Shown here in pieces: positions 1 to 8,427 of a stretch of 47,226 nt of DNA; position 1 is the stretch's first letter, and every line of letters begins with the position of its first letter. The notes under the pieces are model-generated. The model was not told the origin of the DNA. It ran no database searches and saw only the letters and a program-made list of their open reading frames with translations. The stretch is taken from the NCBI GenBank assembly GCA_036496385.1, contig DASXLD010000077.1:1-47226 (forward strand). Reading direction: 5' to 3'. This DNA comes from Schlegelella_A sp036496385. Its GTDB lineage: Bacteria; Pseudomonadota; Gammaproteobacteria; Burkholderiales; Burkholderiaceae_C. The translations under genes were made by a program, and so were the position numbers.

Positions 1-616
1 GCATGTCGAGGCCGGGAGCGAGCGGCGGCACCTGCGTCGCCGCCGGCACCTCGAGCGACTCCGGCAGCGTCGCGCTGTCGGTCATCGGCTGGCGCAGCAG
101 GTGCGTCGACTGCACGCAGCCGTAGAGCGCCCAGACGCCGATGAACGAGAGCAGCAGCGTGCTGATGACTTCATTGGTGCCGATCCGCACCTTGAGCACG
201 CCGGCGATGCTGCCCCAGACGCCGCCGGCGACCGCTGCCCCGACGAGCGGCACGACCCAGGTGAGCGGCCCCGGCAGGCTCGTGGCGCCGCCGTAGAGGC
301 AGAGCGCCGTGCTGACGATGCCGCCCATCGCGATCTGGCCTTCGCCGCCGACGTTGGTGAGGTTGGCGCGGTGCGCGACGATGAAGCCGAGGCCGACGAA
401 ACCGAGCGCGACCGCGCGATTGAGCGATGCGCCGACCGCGTAGGCCGAGCCCCACGCGCCGTCGGCGAACGCCGCGATCGCCGCGGGCAGCGAAACGCCG
501 GCCGCGGCGACGAGCGCGAGGCCGCCGAGCAGCGCGACGACGACGGCGCCGACCGGCACCCAGAGCTCCGAGCGCCATGCGCTGAGCGTCGGTCGCGCGG
601 CCGCGAGCGCCGTCAT
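1..616 (-). CDS. BMP-type ABC transporter permease (3' end outside window)
   Basis: This reading frame starts at the ATG at 616 and stays open to the window edge, so only about 205 N-terminal residues are present. The translation begins MTALAAARPTLSAWRSEL and is strongly hydrophobic, with segments such as WVPVGAVVVALLGGLALVAA and a conserved stretch AHRANLTNVGGEGQIAMGG that is typical of membrane subunits of BMP-family (nucleoside/purine-type, YufP/NupP) importers. It forms the channel for the ATPase and binding protein encoded just upstream. Its ATG overlaps the ATPase stop codon (ATGA, 613-616), so translation is probably coupled. The substrate is not visible from sequence. A second permease would be expected beyond the edge. 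Confidence 0.88.
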   Translation of the reverse strand, partial: MTALAAARPTLSAWRSELWVPVGAVVVALLGGLALVAAAGVSLPAAIAAFADGAWGSAYAVGASLNRAVALGFVGLGFIVAHRANLTNVGGEGQIAMGGIVSTALCLYGGATSLPGPLTWVVPLVGAAVAGGVWGSIAGVLKVRIGTNEVISTLLLSFIGVWALYGCVQSTHLLRQPMTDSATLPESLEVPAATQVPPLAPGLDM

Positions 617-2202
617 GCCGCGTGCCCTGCCATCCACGCGCCGATACGCGGGCGGCTCTCTTGGCTCGCGGCGCATTCGCCCATCACGCGGCCGCGGTAC
701 ATGACGAGCAGCCGGTCGGCGACGGCGAGCAGCTCGTCGAGCTCCGACGACGCGAGCAGCACGGCGACGCCGCGATCGGCGGCGGCGCGGATCTGCGCGT
801 AGATCGCCTCGACCGCGCCGACGTCGAGGCCGCGCGTCGGCTGCGCGGCGACGAGTAGGCGCAGGCCCGGCAGCGACAGCTCGCGCGCAAGCACGGCCTT
901 TTGCTGGTTACCGCCCGAAAGCGACGCGAACGGCACGTCCGGGCCTGCCGCGCGGATGTCGAACGCGCGCATGCGCTCGCGCGCCTCGCCGGCGAGCGCG
1001 GCGCGGTCGACGAGGCCCCAGCGCCGGAAGCGCTGCAGCGTGCTCAGCGCGAGGTTCAACGCGAGCGACATCGCCGGCACCGATCCCTCGCGGTGGCGGT
1101 CCTCCGGGACGACGCCGACGCCGGCCGCGGTGAGCGCCTTTGGCGCGCGATCGGACATCGGCGCGTCGTCGACGTGAAACCCGCCCGCGGTCGCCGCGGT
1201 CGCGCCGGACAGCACTGCGACGAGCTCGCTCTGGCCGTTGCCCTCGACGCCGGCGATGCCGACGATCTCGCCGCGACGCACGGTGAACGCGATGCCGTCG
1301 AGGAGCGGCACGCCGTCGGCGTCGCGCAGGCCGAGGCCTTCGACGCGCAACACCACCTCGGCCGGCGGATCGACGCCGGCCGCGCCGGCGTCCTGCGTCG
1401 CCGCAGCGGCGGCGCCGTTCGTACGGACGTCGCTGCCCACCGCAGCGCGCAGTGCCGGCGCGGCGCCGGCGAGGTCGCGCTGGATCATCGCCCGCACGAG
1501 GCGGTCGATCTCGTCGGCGGGCGCGTCGGACCGAGCGACGACGTGGCCGTGGCGCAGCACCGTGACGCGGTGCGCCGTGCGCCGGATCTCGGCGAGCTTG
1601 TGCGTCACGAGGACGATGCCGCAGCCGCTCGCAGCGACGCGCTCGCAGACCCGCAGCAGGCCGTCGATCTCGTCGGGCAGCAGCACGGCGGTCGGCTCGT
1701 CGAGGACGAGGAGCCGCGGCCGCCGCATCAGGCACTTGACGATCTCGACGCGCTGGCGCTCGCCGACCGAGAGGTCCTGGACGATCGCCTGCGGCCGAAG
1801 CGCGAGGCCGAAGGTCTCCGACAGCCGCGCGACCTCGGCGGCGAATTCGCCGCGACGGAGGAACCCGCGCGCCTGGCCGAGCAGCAGGTTGTCGACGACG
1901 CTGAGATCGCCGACGAGGCTGAAGTGCTGGTGCACCATCGCGACGCCGGCGGCGAGCGCGTCGGCCGGCCCGCCCGGCCGATACGGCGCGCCGCCGAGCC
2001 GCATCGCACCAGCGTCGGCGCGATGGACGCCGAAGACGATGTTGCACAGCGTCGACTTGCCGGCGCCGTTCTCGCCGAGCAGGCCGTGGATCTCGCCGGC
2101 GGCGATCTCGAGCGAAACGTCGTCGAGCGCGGCGAGATCGCCGAAGCGCTTGCCGACGCCGTCGATCGCGAGCAGCGTCTCGCGCGCCGCCGCTTCGGGC
2201 AT
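613..2202 (-). CDS. BMP-type ABC transporter ATP-binding protein (double ATPase domain)
   Basis: This is a 529-residue protein with two fused ABC ATPase domains, as in sugar and nucleoside importers of the YufO/NupO/RbsA type. The first half has Walker A GENGAGKS, signature LSVGERQR and Walker B LLVLDEPTAVL. The second half has the degenerate GVEGNGQSE in place of Walker A, signature LSGGNQQK and a Walker B-like LLVAAQPTRGLD, so only the first site looks fully canonical, which is usual in this family. The start at 2202 begins MPEAAARETLLAIDG and overlaps the binding-protein stop (ATGA). A longer open frame continues upstream only as an out-of-frame reading of the binding-protein gene. It powers import together with the permease downstream. 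Confidence 0.93.
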   Translation of the reverse strand: MPEAAARETLLAIDGVGKRFGDLAALDDVSLEIAAGEIHGLLGENGAGKSTLCNIVFGVHRADAGAMRLGGAPYRPGGPADALAAGVAMVHQHFSLVGDLSVVDNLLLGQARGFLRRGEFAAEVARLSETFGLALRPQAIVQDLSVGERQRVEIVKCLMRRPRLLVLDEPTAVLLPDEIDGLLRVCERVAASGCGIVLVTHKLAEIRRTAHRVTVLRHGHVVARSDAPADEIDRLVRAMIQRDLAGAAPALRAAVGSDVRTNGAAAAATQDAGAAGVDPPAEVVLRVEGLGLRDADGVPLLDGIAFTVRRGEIVGIAGVEGNGQSELVAVLSGATAATAGGFHVDDAPMSDRAPKALTAAGVGVVPEDRHREGSVPAMSLALNLALSTLQRFRRWGLVDRAALAGEARERMRAFDIRAAGPDVPFASLSGGNQQKAVLARELSLPGLRLLVAAQPTRGLDVGAVEAIYAQIRAAADRGVAVLLASSELDELLAVADRLLVMYRGRVMGECAASQESRPRIGAWMAGHAA

Positions 2203-3194
2203 CAGCCTTCCAGCGTCTTGATCTTGCCGGCGCGGATCGCCTGCTCGGTCTCGAGGAGCTTCTTCTTCACCTCGGGCGACGCGTTGCAGACGACCATGCC
2301 CGACGCCTGCGGACCCATCGCCAGGCCGAACGCCTTGTAGCCCGGCTTCCATTCGCCGGCGAGCGCCTGGTCGATCGCGTACTGCAGCATGTAGCCGATG
2401 CCGGTGATGCTGTAGCCGACGTAGAGCTGGTCGGTGCCGCAACGGTCGGTGTAGCTGCCGATGATGTGCGTCCCTTTCTCCTTGGCCGCCTGCTCCATGC
2501 CGCGCAGGCCGAGGTTGAGGATGTGGTAGTGGATGTCGGCGCCCTGCGCGATCGCGGCCAGCGTCGCTTCCTTCGCCTTGGCGACGTCGTCGAAGTCGCC
2601 GGTGAAGTTCTGGAAGTACTTGATGTTCGGGTTGACCGACATCGCGCCGTTCTTGAACTCGGTTCCGGCGTTGACGATCGGCGGCACCTCGATGCCGCCG
2701 ATGTAGCTGATCGCGCCGTTCTTCGAGAGCATGCCGGCGGCGACGCCGGCGACGTAGGCGATCTCGGCCTGCTTGACGTCGTAGCCGGCGAAGTTGGCCG
2801 GCATGTCGGCGGTCTTGTTGCCGCCGATGAGCGAGAACTTCACCTTCGGGAAGCGCCGCGCGACCTTCATCTCCGCGGTCTGCACCTGGCCGGCGGCGCC
2901 GATCACGAGCTGGTTCTTCTGCGCCAGCGCGTTGAACGCCTGCTCCCAGTCGGCGTTGCTGACGTTCTCGATCAGCTGCACCTTGATCTTGTCGCCGTGC
3001 TTCTTCTCCGCGGCCATGAGGCCGTCGTACGCCGATTCCATCCAGCCCTTGTCGCTGCGCGAGCCGGGCAGAAGGACGCCGACGGTGAGCGGATCGGCGG
3101 CGGCAGCCGGGCCGGCGACGGCGAAGACGGAAAGCGCGGCAGTGGCGCCGAGAAGCGCGGTGGCGCGACGGCGCGAGAGCGAGATGCGAGACAT
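2202..3194 (-). CDS. BMP family ABC transporter substrate-binding protein
   Basis: This is a 330-residue periplasmic binding protein. The N-terminus (MSRISLSRRRATALLGATAA) is a signal peptide ending near AAAAD at residue 34; the mature protein opens with PLTVGVLLPGSRSDKGWMES, the hallmark start of BMP/PnrA-type nucleoside-binding lipoprotein relatives. A good ribosome site (GGAGGA, 3202-3207 on the complement) precedes the ATG at 3194. It is the first gene of a three- or four-gene import operon and diverges from the amidase gene. BMP proteins bind purine nucleosides or related heterocycles. With an amidase and ureidoglycolate lyase next door, a ureide or purine-derived ligand is likely (inference). 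Confidence 0.93.
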   Translation of the reverse strand: MSRISLSRRRATALLGATAALSVFAVAGPAAAADPLTVGVLLPGSRSDKGWMESAYDGLMAAEKKHGDKIKVQLIENVSNADWEQAFNALAQKNQLVIGAAGQVQTAEMKVARRFPKVKFSLIGGNKTADMPANFAGYDVKQAEIAYVAGVAAGMLSKNGAISYIGGIEVPPIVNAGTEFKNGAMSVNPNIKYFQNFTGDFDDVAKAKEATLAAIAQGADIHYHILNLGLRGMEQAAKEKGTHIIGSYTDRCGTDQLYVGYSITGIGYMLQYAIDQALAGEWKPGYKAFGLAMGPQASGMVVCNASPEVKKKLLETEQAIRAGKIKTLEG

Positions 3195-3278
3195 GGCGGG
3201 GTCCTCCGAGGTTGCGACGGACGGGCGGTGCGCCGTCGAGCGCACACAAGCAAGTAGAGTACCAATCACGTCACTTGA

Positions 3279-3308
3279 AATATAGTCACGGTTGCCGGTG
3301 AATTGCAA
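3279..3308 (-). promoter_or_regulatory. Candidate promoter of the BMP transport operon
   Basis: Read on the minus strand, TTGCAA (3303-3308) and TATATT (3279-3284) are separated by 18 bp and lie about 85 bp upstream of the binding-protein ATG. The intergenic region of 144 bp is markedly more AT-rich than its surroundings. The -35 box is imperfect, so this is a suggestion only. Confidence 0.35.
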
Positions 3309-3338
3309 GGCGAGCAATCGGAACCGAGGGAATGCACC

Positions 3339-4805
3339 ATGACAATGACGAATGATGGCGCCGAGCGCACCGCCACGGGGACGATCGCACCGATCGCGGC
3401 AGCGGTGCGCGCCGGCCGCACCACCGCAGAGGCGGTCCTCGACGACGCCCTCGCCCGCATCGCCTCCCTCGACGGTCGCCTGCACGCGTTCTGCACGCTC
3501 GACGAAGCGGGCGCGCGCGAAGCGGCTCGCGCGGTCGACGCCGCCGTCGGGCGCGGCGAGCCGGTCGGCGCGCTCGCCGGCGTGCCGGTCGCGATCAAGG
3601 ATCTCGTCTGCACGCGCGGCGTGCGCACGACGTTCGGCTCGCGGCTCTATGCACGACACGTGCCCGACGAGGACGACGTCGTCGTCGAGCGGCTGCGCGC
3701 GGCGGGCGCGGTGATCGTCGGCAAGACCAACACGTCCGAGTTCGGCTACGGCGCGTTCGGCCACAACTCGCTTTTCCCGTCGACGCGCAACCCGTGGAAC
3801 CTTGAGCGCACGTCGGGCGGCTCGAGCGCCGGCTCGGCGGCCGCGGTCGCCGCGAACGTCGTGCCGCTCGCGATCGGCAGCGACGGCGGCGGCTCGGTTC
3901 GCGTTCCGGCGGCGCTCTGCGGCATCTACGGCATCAAGCCCTCGTGGGGGCGCGTTCCCGTCTACCCGGGCTGCCGTGACGAGCGCCACCCGGGCATCTC
4001 GAGCTGGGAATCGCTCGAGCACATCGGGCCGATGACGCGCACCGTCGCCGACGCGGCGCTCGCGCTTTCGGTGCTCGTCGGGCCGACGCCGTGCGATCGC
4101 GCGTCGCTGCCTGCGGAGGTGGCCGATTGGACCGTGCGACCGGCCGCCGCTCTGCGCGGCACGCGCCTCGCCTACAGCGCCGACCTCGGCCACGCGACCG
4201 TCGACGCCGAGCTCCGCGCGGCGACGGCCGCAGCGGCGGAGCGCCTCGCCGACGCGCTCGGCGCGACGCTGGTGCACGAGGACCCGGGAATCGGCGACAT
4301 CGGTGCGGCGTTCGAGACGATCGTCGCGCTCGACACCGATCGCGCCGGCATGAAGCGCATGGCGCGCGACCAGGGCATCGTCCTCGAAGGCTGGCTCGGC
4401 CGCCTCGTCGAGCGCGCGTGGACCGCCGACGAGTTCACCACCGCGACGATGGAGCGCAAGCGCGTCGTCAATCGCACCTGGCGCTTCATGGCGGACCACG
4501 ATTTCCTGCTCACGCCGACGACCGGGAGCGCCGCGTTTGAGCTCGGTCGCGAAGGACCGGCGACGATCGACGGCCAAGCCGTCACGGGAACGGCGTGGCT
4601 CGCATTCTCGGCACTCGGCAACTTTACAGGGTTGCCGACAGCGTCGGTCACGGTCGGGCGTACGAGCGAGGGGCTGCCGATCGGGTTGCAGATCATGGGG
4701 CGGCATCTTGACGACGTCGGCGTGCTGGCGCTGTCGTCGGCACTTGAGGCGCTGTATCCGCCGGAGCTGCCGCCGTGCGCGGTGGAGCGCGCGTGGCCGC
4801 GGTGA
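3339..4805 (+). CDS. Amidase (amidase signature family)
   Basis: This 488-residue enzyme belongs to the amidase signature family, which hydrolyses carbon-nitrogen bonds of amides in the cytoplasm. The Ser-cisSer-Lys triad is visible: Lys87 in GVPVAIKDLV, Ser162 in SGGSSAGSA and Ser186 in SDGGGSVRVPA, exactly eight residues after the positions known in GatA. The start at 3339 follows a GAGGG ribosome site; an in-frame codon at 3303 has none. It is most like aspartyl/glutamyl-tRNA amidotransferase A-like catabolic amidases, not a true GatA, because gatB and gatC are absent. It overlaps the next gene, a ureidoglycolate lyase homologue, which suggests a role in breakdown of ureides or allophanate-like compounds (inference). 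Confidence 0.92.
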   Translation: MTMTNDGAERTATGTIAPIAAAVRAGRTTAEAVLDDALARIASLDGRLHAFCTLDEAGAREAARAVDAAVGRGEPVGALAGVPVAIKDLVCTRGVRTTFGSRLYARHVPDEDDVVVERLRAAGAVIVGKTNTSEFGYGAFGHNSLFPSTRNPWNLERTSGGSSAGSAAAVAANVVPLAIGSDGGGSVRVPAALCGIYGIKPSWGRVPVYPGCRDERHPGISSWESLEHIGPMTRTVADAALALSVLVGPTPCDRASLPAEVADWTVRPAAALRGTRLAYSADLGHATVDAELRAATAAAAERLADALGATLVHEDPGIGDIGAAFETIVALDTDRAGMKRMARDQGIVLEGWLGRLVERAWTADEFTTATMERKRVVNRTWRFMADHDFLLTPTTGSAAFELGREGPATIDGQAVTGTAWLAFSALGNFTGLPTASVTVGRTSEGLPIGLQIMGRHLDDVGVLALSSALEALYPPELPPCAVERAWPR

Positions 4806-5344
4806 GCGTGCAGCCGGCCGCGCGGCGCGTGCTCGTGGCGGAGCCGCTGACGGCCGCGGCGTTCCGCGCATCGGGCGACGTGATCGAGCCTGGCGATGAT
4901 CGCCCCCACGGCGCAGGTCACGCGATCAACGGCGGAACGGCTTGGCGGCGCCACGATCTCGCGCGGGTAGAGGCGGCGCGCGGCGGCCACGCGGCGATCA
5001 GCATCGTGCGAGCGGAGCCGCGACCGTTGCCGTTTCGCCTGCAATGCCTGGAGCGCCATGCGCGCGGCAGCCAAGCGTTCATTCCGCTCGCCGCCGCGCA
5101 CTGGCTCGTCGTCGTCTGCGAAGGGCGCACTAGCCCGCGCCTCGACGGGTTGCGCGCGTTCGTCGCGACCGGCGGGCAAGGCGTGAACTACGCGCGTGGG
5201 ACCTGGCACCACCCGCTGATCGCGATCGAGCAGCCAACCCAATTCGTCGTCGTCGACCGCATCGCCGACGACGGGGTCGAGGATTGCGACGTCTTCAACC
5301 TCGACCCGCTCGAGTTTTGGATAGGCGTCGAGCAGCTGCGGTAA
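4802..5344 (+). CDS. allA: Ureidoglycolate lyase family protein (AllA-like)
   Basis: This 180-residue protein resembles AllA, which splits ureidoglycolate to glyoxylate and urea at the end of purine degradation. Family features are PLTAAAFRASGDVIEP near the N-terminus, the QCLERHARGSQAFIPL metal-site region of the cupin fold, and YARGTWHHPLIAIEQPTQF. The GTG at 4802 shares bases with the amidase TGA (GTGA), giving translational coupling; an earlier GTG at 4775 would lie inside the amidase. The end matches the usual VFNLDPLEF motif. The amidase, the lyase and the divergent BMP transporter make a coherent ureide-use locus (inference). Confidence 0.87.
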   Translation: MSVQPAARRVLVAEPLTAAAFRASGDVIEPGDDRPHGAGHAINGGTAWRRHDLARVEAARGGHAAISIVRAEPRPLPFRLQCLERHARGSQAFIPLAAAHWLVVVCEGRTSPRLDGLRAFVATGGQGVNYARGTWHHPLIAIEQPTQFVVVDRIADDGVEDCDVFNLDPLEFWIGVEQLR

Positions 5345-5477
5345 GCGTCACTTCAGGACAGGGCAGCCGGTTGCCTACGTGTGCTATCGGATGGCGGAGG
5401 GACGCCTTGGAAGACGACGAACGACAGGTCCAAACGTCAGCTGTCAGTCCGGCAAGCTAGTCTGACGCCGACACTCA

Positions 5478-5511
5478 CCGGCAACGGGTGATCGGCGGCC
5501 CATGGCCGCCG
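5478..5511. terminator. Candidate bidirectional terminator between convergent genes
   Basis: Between the lyase (ends 5344, plus) and the DJ-1 gene (ends 5545, minus), 5493-5511 forms a perfect 8-bp GC stem, CGGCGGCC-CAT-GGCCGCCG. A weaker imperfect hairpin (CACC/GGTG with flanking complementary bases) lies just before it. There is no clear T-run. The remaining bases of 5345-5544 hold no recognisable gene. Confidence 0.35.
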
Positions 5512-5544
5512 CGGCGGCCCCGCGCTGCCGTCTGCCGACGCCCG

Positions 5545-6291
5545 CTACGGGGCCGTGAGCTGCTCCACCATCGCTCGAATCAACCGCGGCAGGTCGTACG
5601 GAAAGCGCGCCGTGATCAGGTTACCGTCGACGACGCAGGGCTCGTCGAGCACCGTCGCGCCTGCGTTCTCGAGGTCGATCTGGATGTTCCACACCGCGGT
5701 GGCGCGACGACCCTTGAGGATCTTGGCGCTCACCATCACCCACTGGCCGTGGCAGATCGCGCAGGTCGGCTTGCCGGCCTCGTCCATCGCGCGCACCAGG
5801 GCACGCGCATGCGGGTCCATACGCAACGCGTCGGGGTTCCAGCAGCCGCCGGGCAGCAGGATCGCGTCGTAGTCGGCGGCGCTCGCCTCGTCGGTGTAGT
5901 GGTCGATCTTCAGCCAGCCGGCGTTCTCCATCAGGCGGATCGCCAAAACGTGGGTCGCGCACTGCGGCGGGAAGCGCAGGCCGAGCGTGGAGTCGAACTC
6001 GCCGATGCGCGGCGAGACGATGTGCACCGTGGCGCCTTGCTCGGTCAGCCAGCGCTGGGACCCCAGGATCTCCACTTCCTCGACGCCATTGGTGCAGCAG
6101 ATGGCGATTCGCTTGCCCCGCAGCAGGCCGGGATCGGACGGCGGGTCGAAGAGGAAGGCGTTGAGCTCGCGGTTGAGTTCGCCGTCGGCCGTGGTGAGCA
6201 GCTCGGTCGAGATCGACGGCACCGGGGACGCCGACATCAGCTGTTGCATGCGGTGGAAGGCGGTGGCTTGCGGTGGCAGTGTGGTGGTCAT
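5545..6291 (-). CDS. DJ-1/PfpI family protein (type 1 glutamine amidotransferase-like)
   Basis: This is a 248-residue protein of the DJ-1/PfpI superfamily. The fold's landmarks are present: KRIAICCTNGVEEVE with the conserved Glu near residue 73, ADYDAILLPGGCWNPD, and the nucleophile elbow CAICHG with Cys180 and His181. Relatives act as cysteine proteases, chaperones, glyoxalase III or deglycases; the exact activity cannot be told. About 50 extra N-terminal residues precede the core. It is the last gene of the minus-strand sugar operon (46 bp after the PEP-hydrolase-like gene), so a role in repairing or removing reactive carbonyl by-products of that pathway is possible (inference). Confidence 0.88.
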   Translation of the reverse strand: MTTTLPPQATAFHRMQQLMSASPVPSISTELLTTADGELNRELNAFLFDPPSDPGLLRGKRIAICCTNGVEEVEILGSQRWLTEQGATVHIVSPRIGEFDSTLGLRFPPQCATHVLAIRLMENAGWLKIDHYTDEASAADYDAILLPGGCWNPDALRMDPHARALVRAMDEAGKPTCAICHGQWVMVSAKILKGRRATAVWNIQIDLENAGATVLDEPCVVDGNLITARFPYDLPRLIRAMVEQLTAP

Positions 6292-6337
6292 CGGGGTGTC
6301 TCCGGGGCGGTGGGTTCGTTGAAGGGGGGTTGATCGG

Positions 6338-7195
6338 TCAGCGCGCGCCGCGTGGCGTGATGCGCAGGCCGGTAAAGCGCCGAGTGTGCTCGGTCAGCGC
6401 CCGCTCGGTGGGCAGCCGCTCCATGCTCGACGCGCCGTAGAAGCCATGGCAGCCCGGACAGTGCGCGAGCATGTGCGCGGCGTGCTCGGGCTCGGCGATC
6501 GGACCGCCGTGGCAGATCATGATGACGTCGTCGCGCACCGCGCACACCGCGGCTTCGCAGTCGTTGAAAAGCCTCACCGAGGCATCGAGCGATGGCGCGG
6601 TCGCCGCGCCGATGTTGCCGCCTGCCGTCAGCCCCATGTGCACGACGATGATGTCGGCGCCGGCCTCGGCCATCTGCACCGCCTCGCTCGGGTTGAAGAC
6701 GTACGGCGTCGTCAGCATGCCGCGCGCGTGCGCGCGGGCGATCATCTCGACTTCGAGGCCGTAGCCCATGCCCGTCTCTTCGAGCTGCTGGCGCATCTGG
6801 CCGTCGAACAGGCCCATCGTCGGAAAGTTCTGCACGCCGGCGAAGCCCAGGCGCTCGAGGCGGTCGAAGTAGTCGTCCCACAGCACGAAGGGGTCGGTGC
6901 CGTTGACGCCGGCGAGCACGGGCGTGTGCCGGACCACGGGCAACACCTCGCGTGCCATGTCGAGCACGATCTCGTTCGCGTTGCCGTAGGCCATCAGACC
7001 GGCGAGCGAGCCGCGCCCGGCCATGCGATAGCGGCCCGAGTTGTAGATCACGATCAGGTCGATGCCGCCGGCCTCCTCGCATTTGGCCGACAGGCCCGTG
7101 CCGGCGCCGCCGCCGACGACGGCCTCGCCGCGGACAATCTTGGCGCGCAGGCGCGTCAGCAACTCGGCGCGGCGTCGGGCGACGGTCTCGGTCAT
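6338..7195 (-). CDS. Phosphoenolpyruvate hydrolase-like TIM-barrel protein
   Basis: This 285-residue protein belongs to the PEP_hydrolase-like TIM-barrel family (PF09370). Characteristic stretches are VGGGAGTGLSAKCEEAGGID near the start, LIVIYNSGRYRMAGRGS, PVLAGVNGTDPF, GFAGVQNFPTMGL, and HGGPIAEPEH with GCHGFYGASSMERLP near the end. The function of the bacterial family is not established. The gene overlaps the upstream UPF0261 gene by four bases (ATGA at 7192-7195), so the two are translationally coupled. In plant Tm-1 the same two domains are fused in the same order, which points to a shared complex or sequential reaction. Confidence 0.9.
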   Translation of the reverse strand: MTETVARRRAELLTRLRAKIVRGEAVVGGGAGTGLSAKCEEAGGIDLIVIYNSGRYRMAGRGSLAGLMAYGNANEIVLDMAREVLPVVRHTPVLAGVNGTDPFVLWDDYFDRLERLGFAGVQNFPTMGLFDGQMRQQLEETGMGYGLEVEMIARAHARGMLTTPYVFNPSEAVQMAEAGADIIVVHMGLTAGGNIGAATAPSLDASVRLFNDCEAAVCAVRDDVIMICHGGPIAEPEHAAHMLAHCPGCHGFYGASSMERLPTERALTEHTRRFTGLRITPRGAR

Positions 7196-8409
7196 GGCGC
7201 GATCTCCAGCAATTGGCGCACGGCTTCGGCCGCGAAGGCGGGGTCGTTGATGTGCGCGGGAACGTCGACAAGGCGGCGTCTATCGGTCTGCCGCACATCG
7301 CGGCGCAGCGCATCGAAGAGCGCCGCATCGGCCTGCGGGTCCCAGAACGGCTGGCCCGGCGCGTCGAGCGCCGACAACCCACCCAGCGGAAGCAGAAAGC
7401 GCACCGGTCCGGCCATGCGGTTGAGCTTGGCCGCGATCCAGGCGCCGAAGCGAGCGTTCTCGTCGGCTGTGGTGCGCATCAGCGTGACCTGCGCGCTGTG
7501 GCAGTGCAGCCGGCGCGAGGCGAAGATCGAAGGGACGGTGTCGAGCGCCCAGAAGTTCACCATGTCGAGCGCGCCGACCGAGCCGACGTACGGGATGCCG
7601 GACGTGCCAAACACGTCCAGCCTCTGCGGGCCGGCGGACAGCACGCCTCCGACCAGCTCGTCGGCGACCTCGGTGGTCGTCAGGTCGAGCACCGCTGCCA
7701 GCAGACCCGACGCGACGAGCTTCTCCATCGACTGCCCGCCGGTGCCGGTGGCGTGGAAGACGATGCAGTCGTGGTCGGCCTCGAGCAGCGCGGTGGCGGC
7801 CTGCACGCAGGGCGTGGTGACGCCGAACATCGTCAGCCCGATCGCGGGCAGCGCGTCGGCCGACGCCGGCTGCCACGCTCGCACCATGCCGGCGATCGCG
7901 TGCGCGGCGTTGGCCAGCACCTGCCGCGAGATGCGGTTCAGCCCGGACACGTCGACGACCGGGTACAGCATCATGATGTCGGCGCTGCCGACGAAGGCGC
8001 GCACGTCGCCCGAGGCGAGCGTGCACACGAGCAACTTGGGGCAGCCCACCGGCAGCGCCTGCAGCGCCGGCGAGAGCAGCGCGGCAGCGCCGGAGCCGCC
8101 GGCGCCGATCACGCCGCCGATCGCAGCCGTGCGCTCGAGCAGGAACGCGACGAGCGCCTGCGCCATCGCCCCGACCGCGCTGCCGCGCTCGCCGCTGAAG
8201 ACCGCCCGCACACCGCCGGGATGCGCCGCCGCGACCTCGGCGTTCGAGACATCGCAGCCTCGCGCCGCGGCGCTCGAGGTCGAGACATCGACCGTCACCG
8301 CGGCCACGCCCTGGTCGCGGATGCGCGCCGCGATGAAGCCGAGCTCCTCGCCCTTGGTGTCGAAGCTGCCGACAACGTAGGCCGCAAGAGAGTCGCCCGG
8401 CGTGCCCAT
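7192..8409 (-). CDS. Tm-1-like ATP-binding protein (UPF0261)
   Basis: This 405-residue protein is a UPF0261/Tm-1-like ATP-binding protein. It opens AAYVVGSFDTKGEELGFIA, the family signature, and contains GAGGSGAAALLSPALQALPVG, FHATGTGGQSMEKL and LGGLSALDAPGQPFWDP, all typical. In plants the homologous N-terminal half of Tm-1 binds ATP and the tomato mosaic virus replicase; the bacterial role is unknown. It lies 18 bp after xylose isomerase and overlaps the PEP-hydrolase-like gene by four bases, inside a sugar catabolic operon. An enzymatic role on a sugar-derived intermediate is the likely native function (inference). Confidence 0.92.
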   Translation of the reverse strand: MGTPGDSLAAYVVGSFDTKGEELGFIAARIRDQGVAAVTVDVSTSSAAARGCDVSNAEVAAAHPGGVRAVFSGERGSAVGAMAQALVAFLLERTAAIGGVIGAGGSGAAALLSPALQALPVGCPKLLVCTLASGDVRAFVGSADIMMLYPVVDVSGLNRISRQVLANAAHAIAGMVRAWQPASADALPAIGLTMFGVTTPCVQAATALLEADHDCIVFHATGTGGQSMEKLVASGLLAAVLDLTTTEVADELVGGVLSAGPQRLDVFGTSGIPYVGSVGALDMVNFWALDTVPSIFASRRLHCHSAQVTLMRTTADENARFGAWIAAKLNRMAGPVRFLLPLGGLSALDAPGQPFWDPQADAALFDALRRDVRQTDRRRLVDVPAHINDPAFAAEAVRQLLEIAP

Positions 8410-8427
8410 CGGAAGCTCCCGGGAGCG

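Noticed and set aside
3303..3338. Upstream in-frame start for the amidase
   Set aside because: It has no ribosome site, lies in the promoter region and adds non-conserved residues; 3339 has GAGGG.
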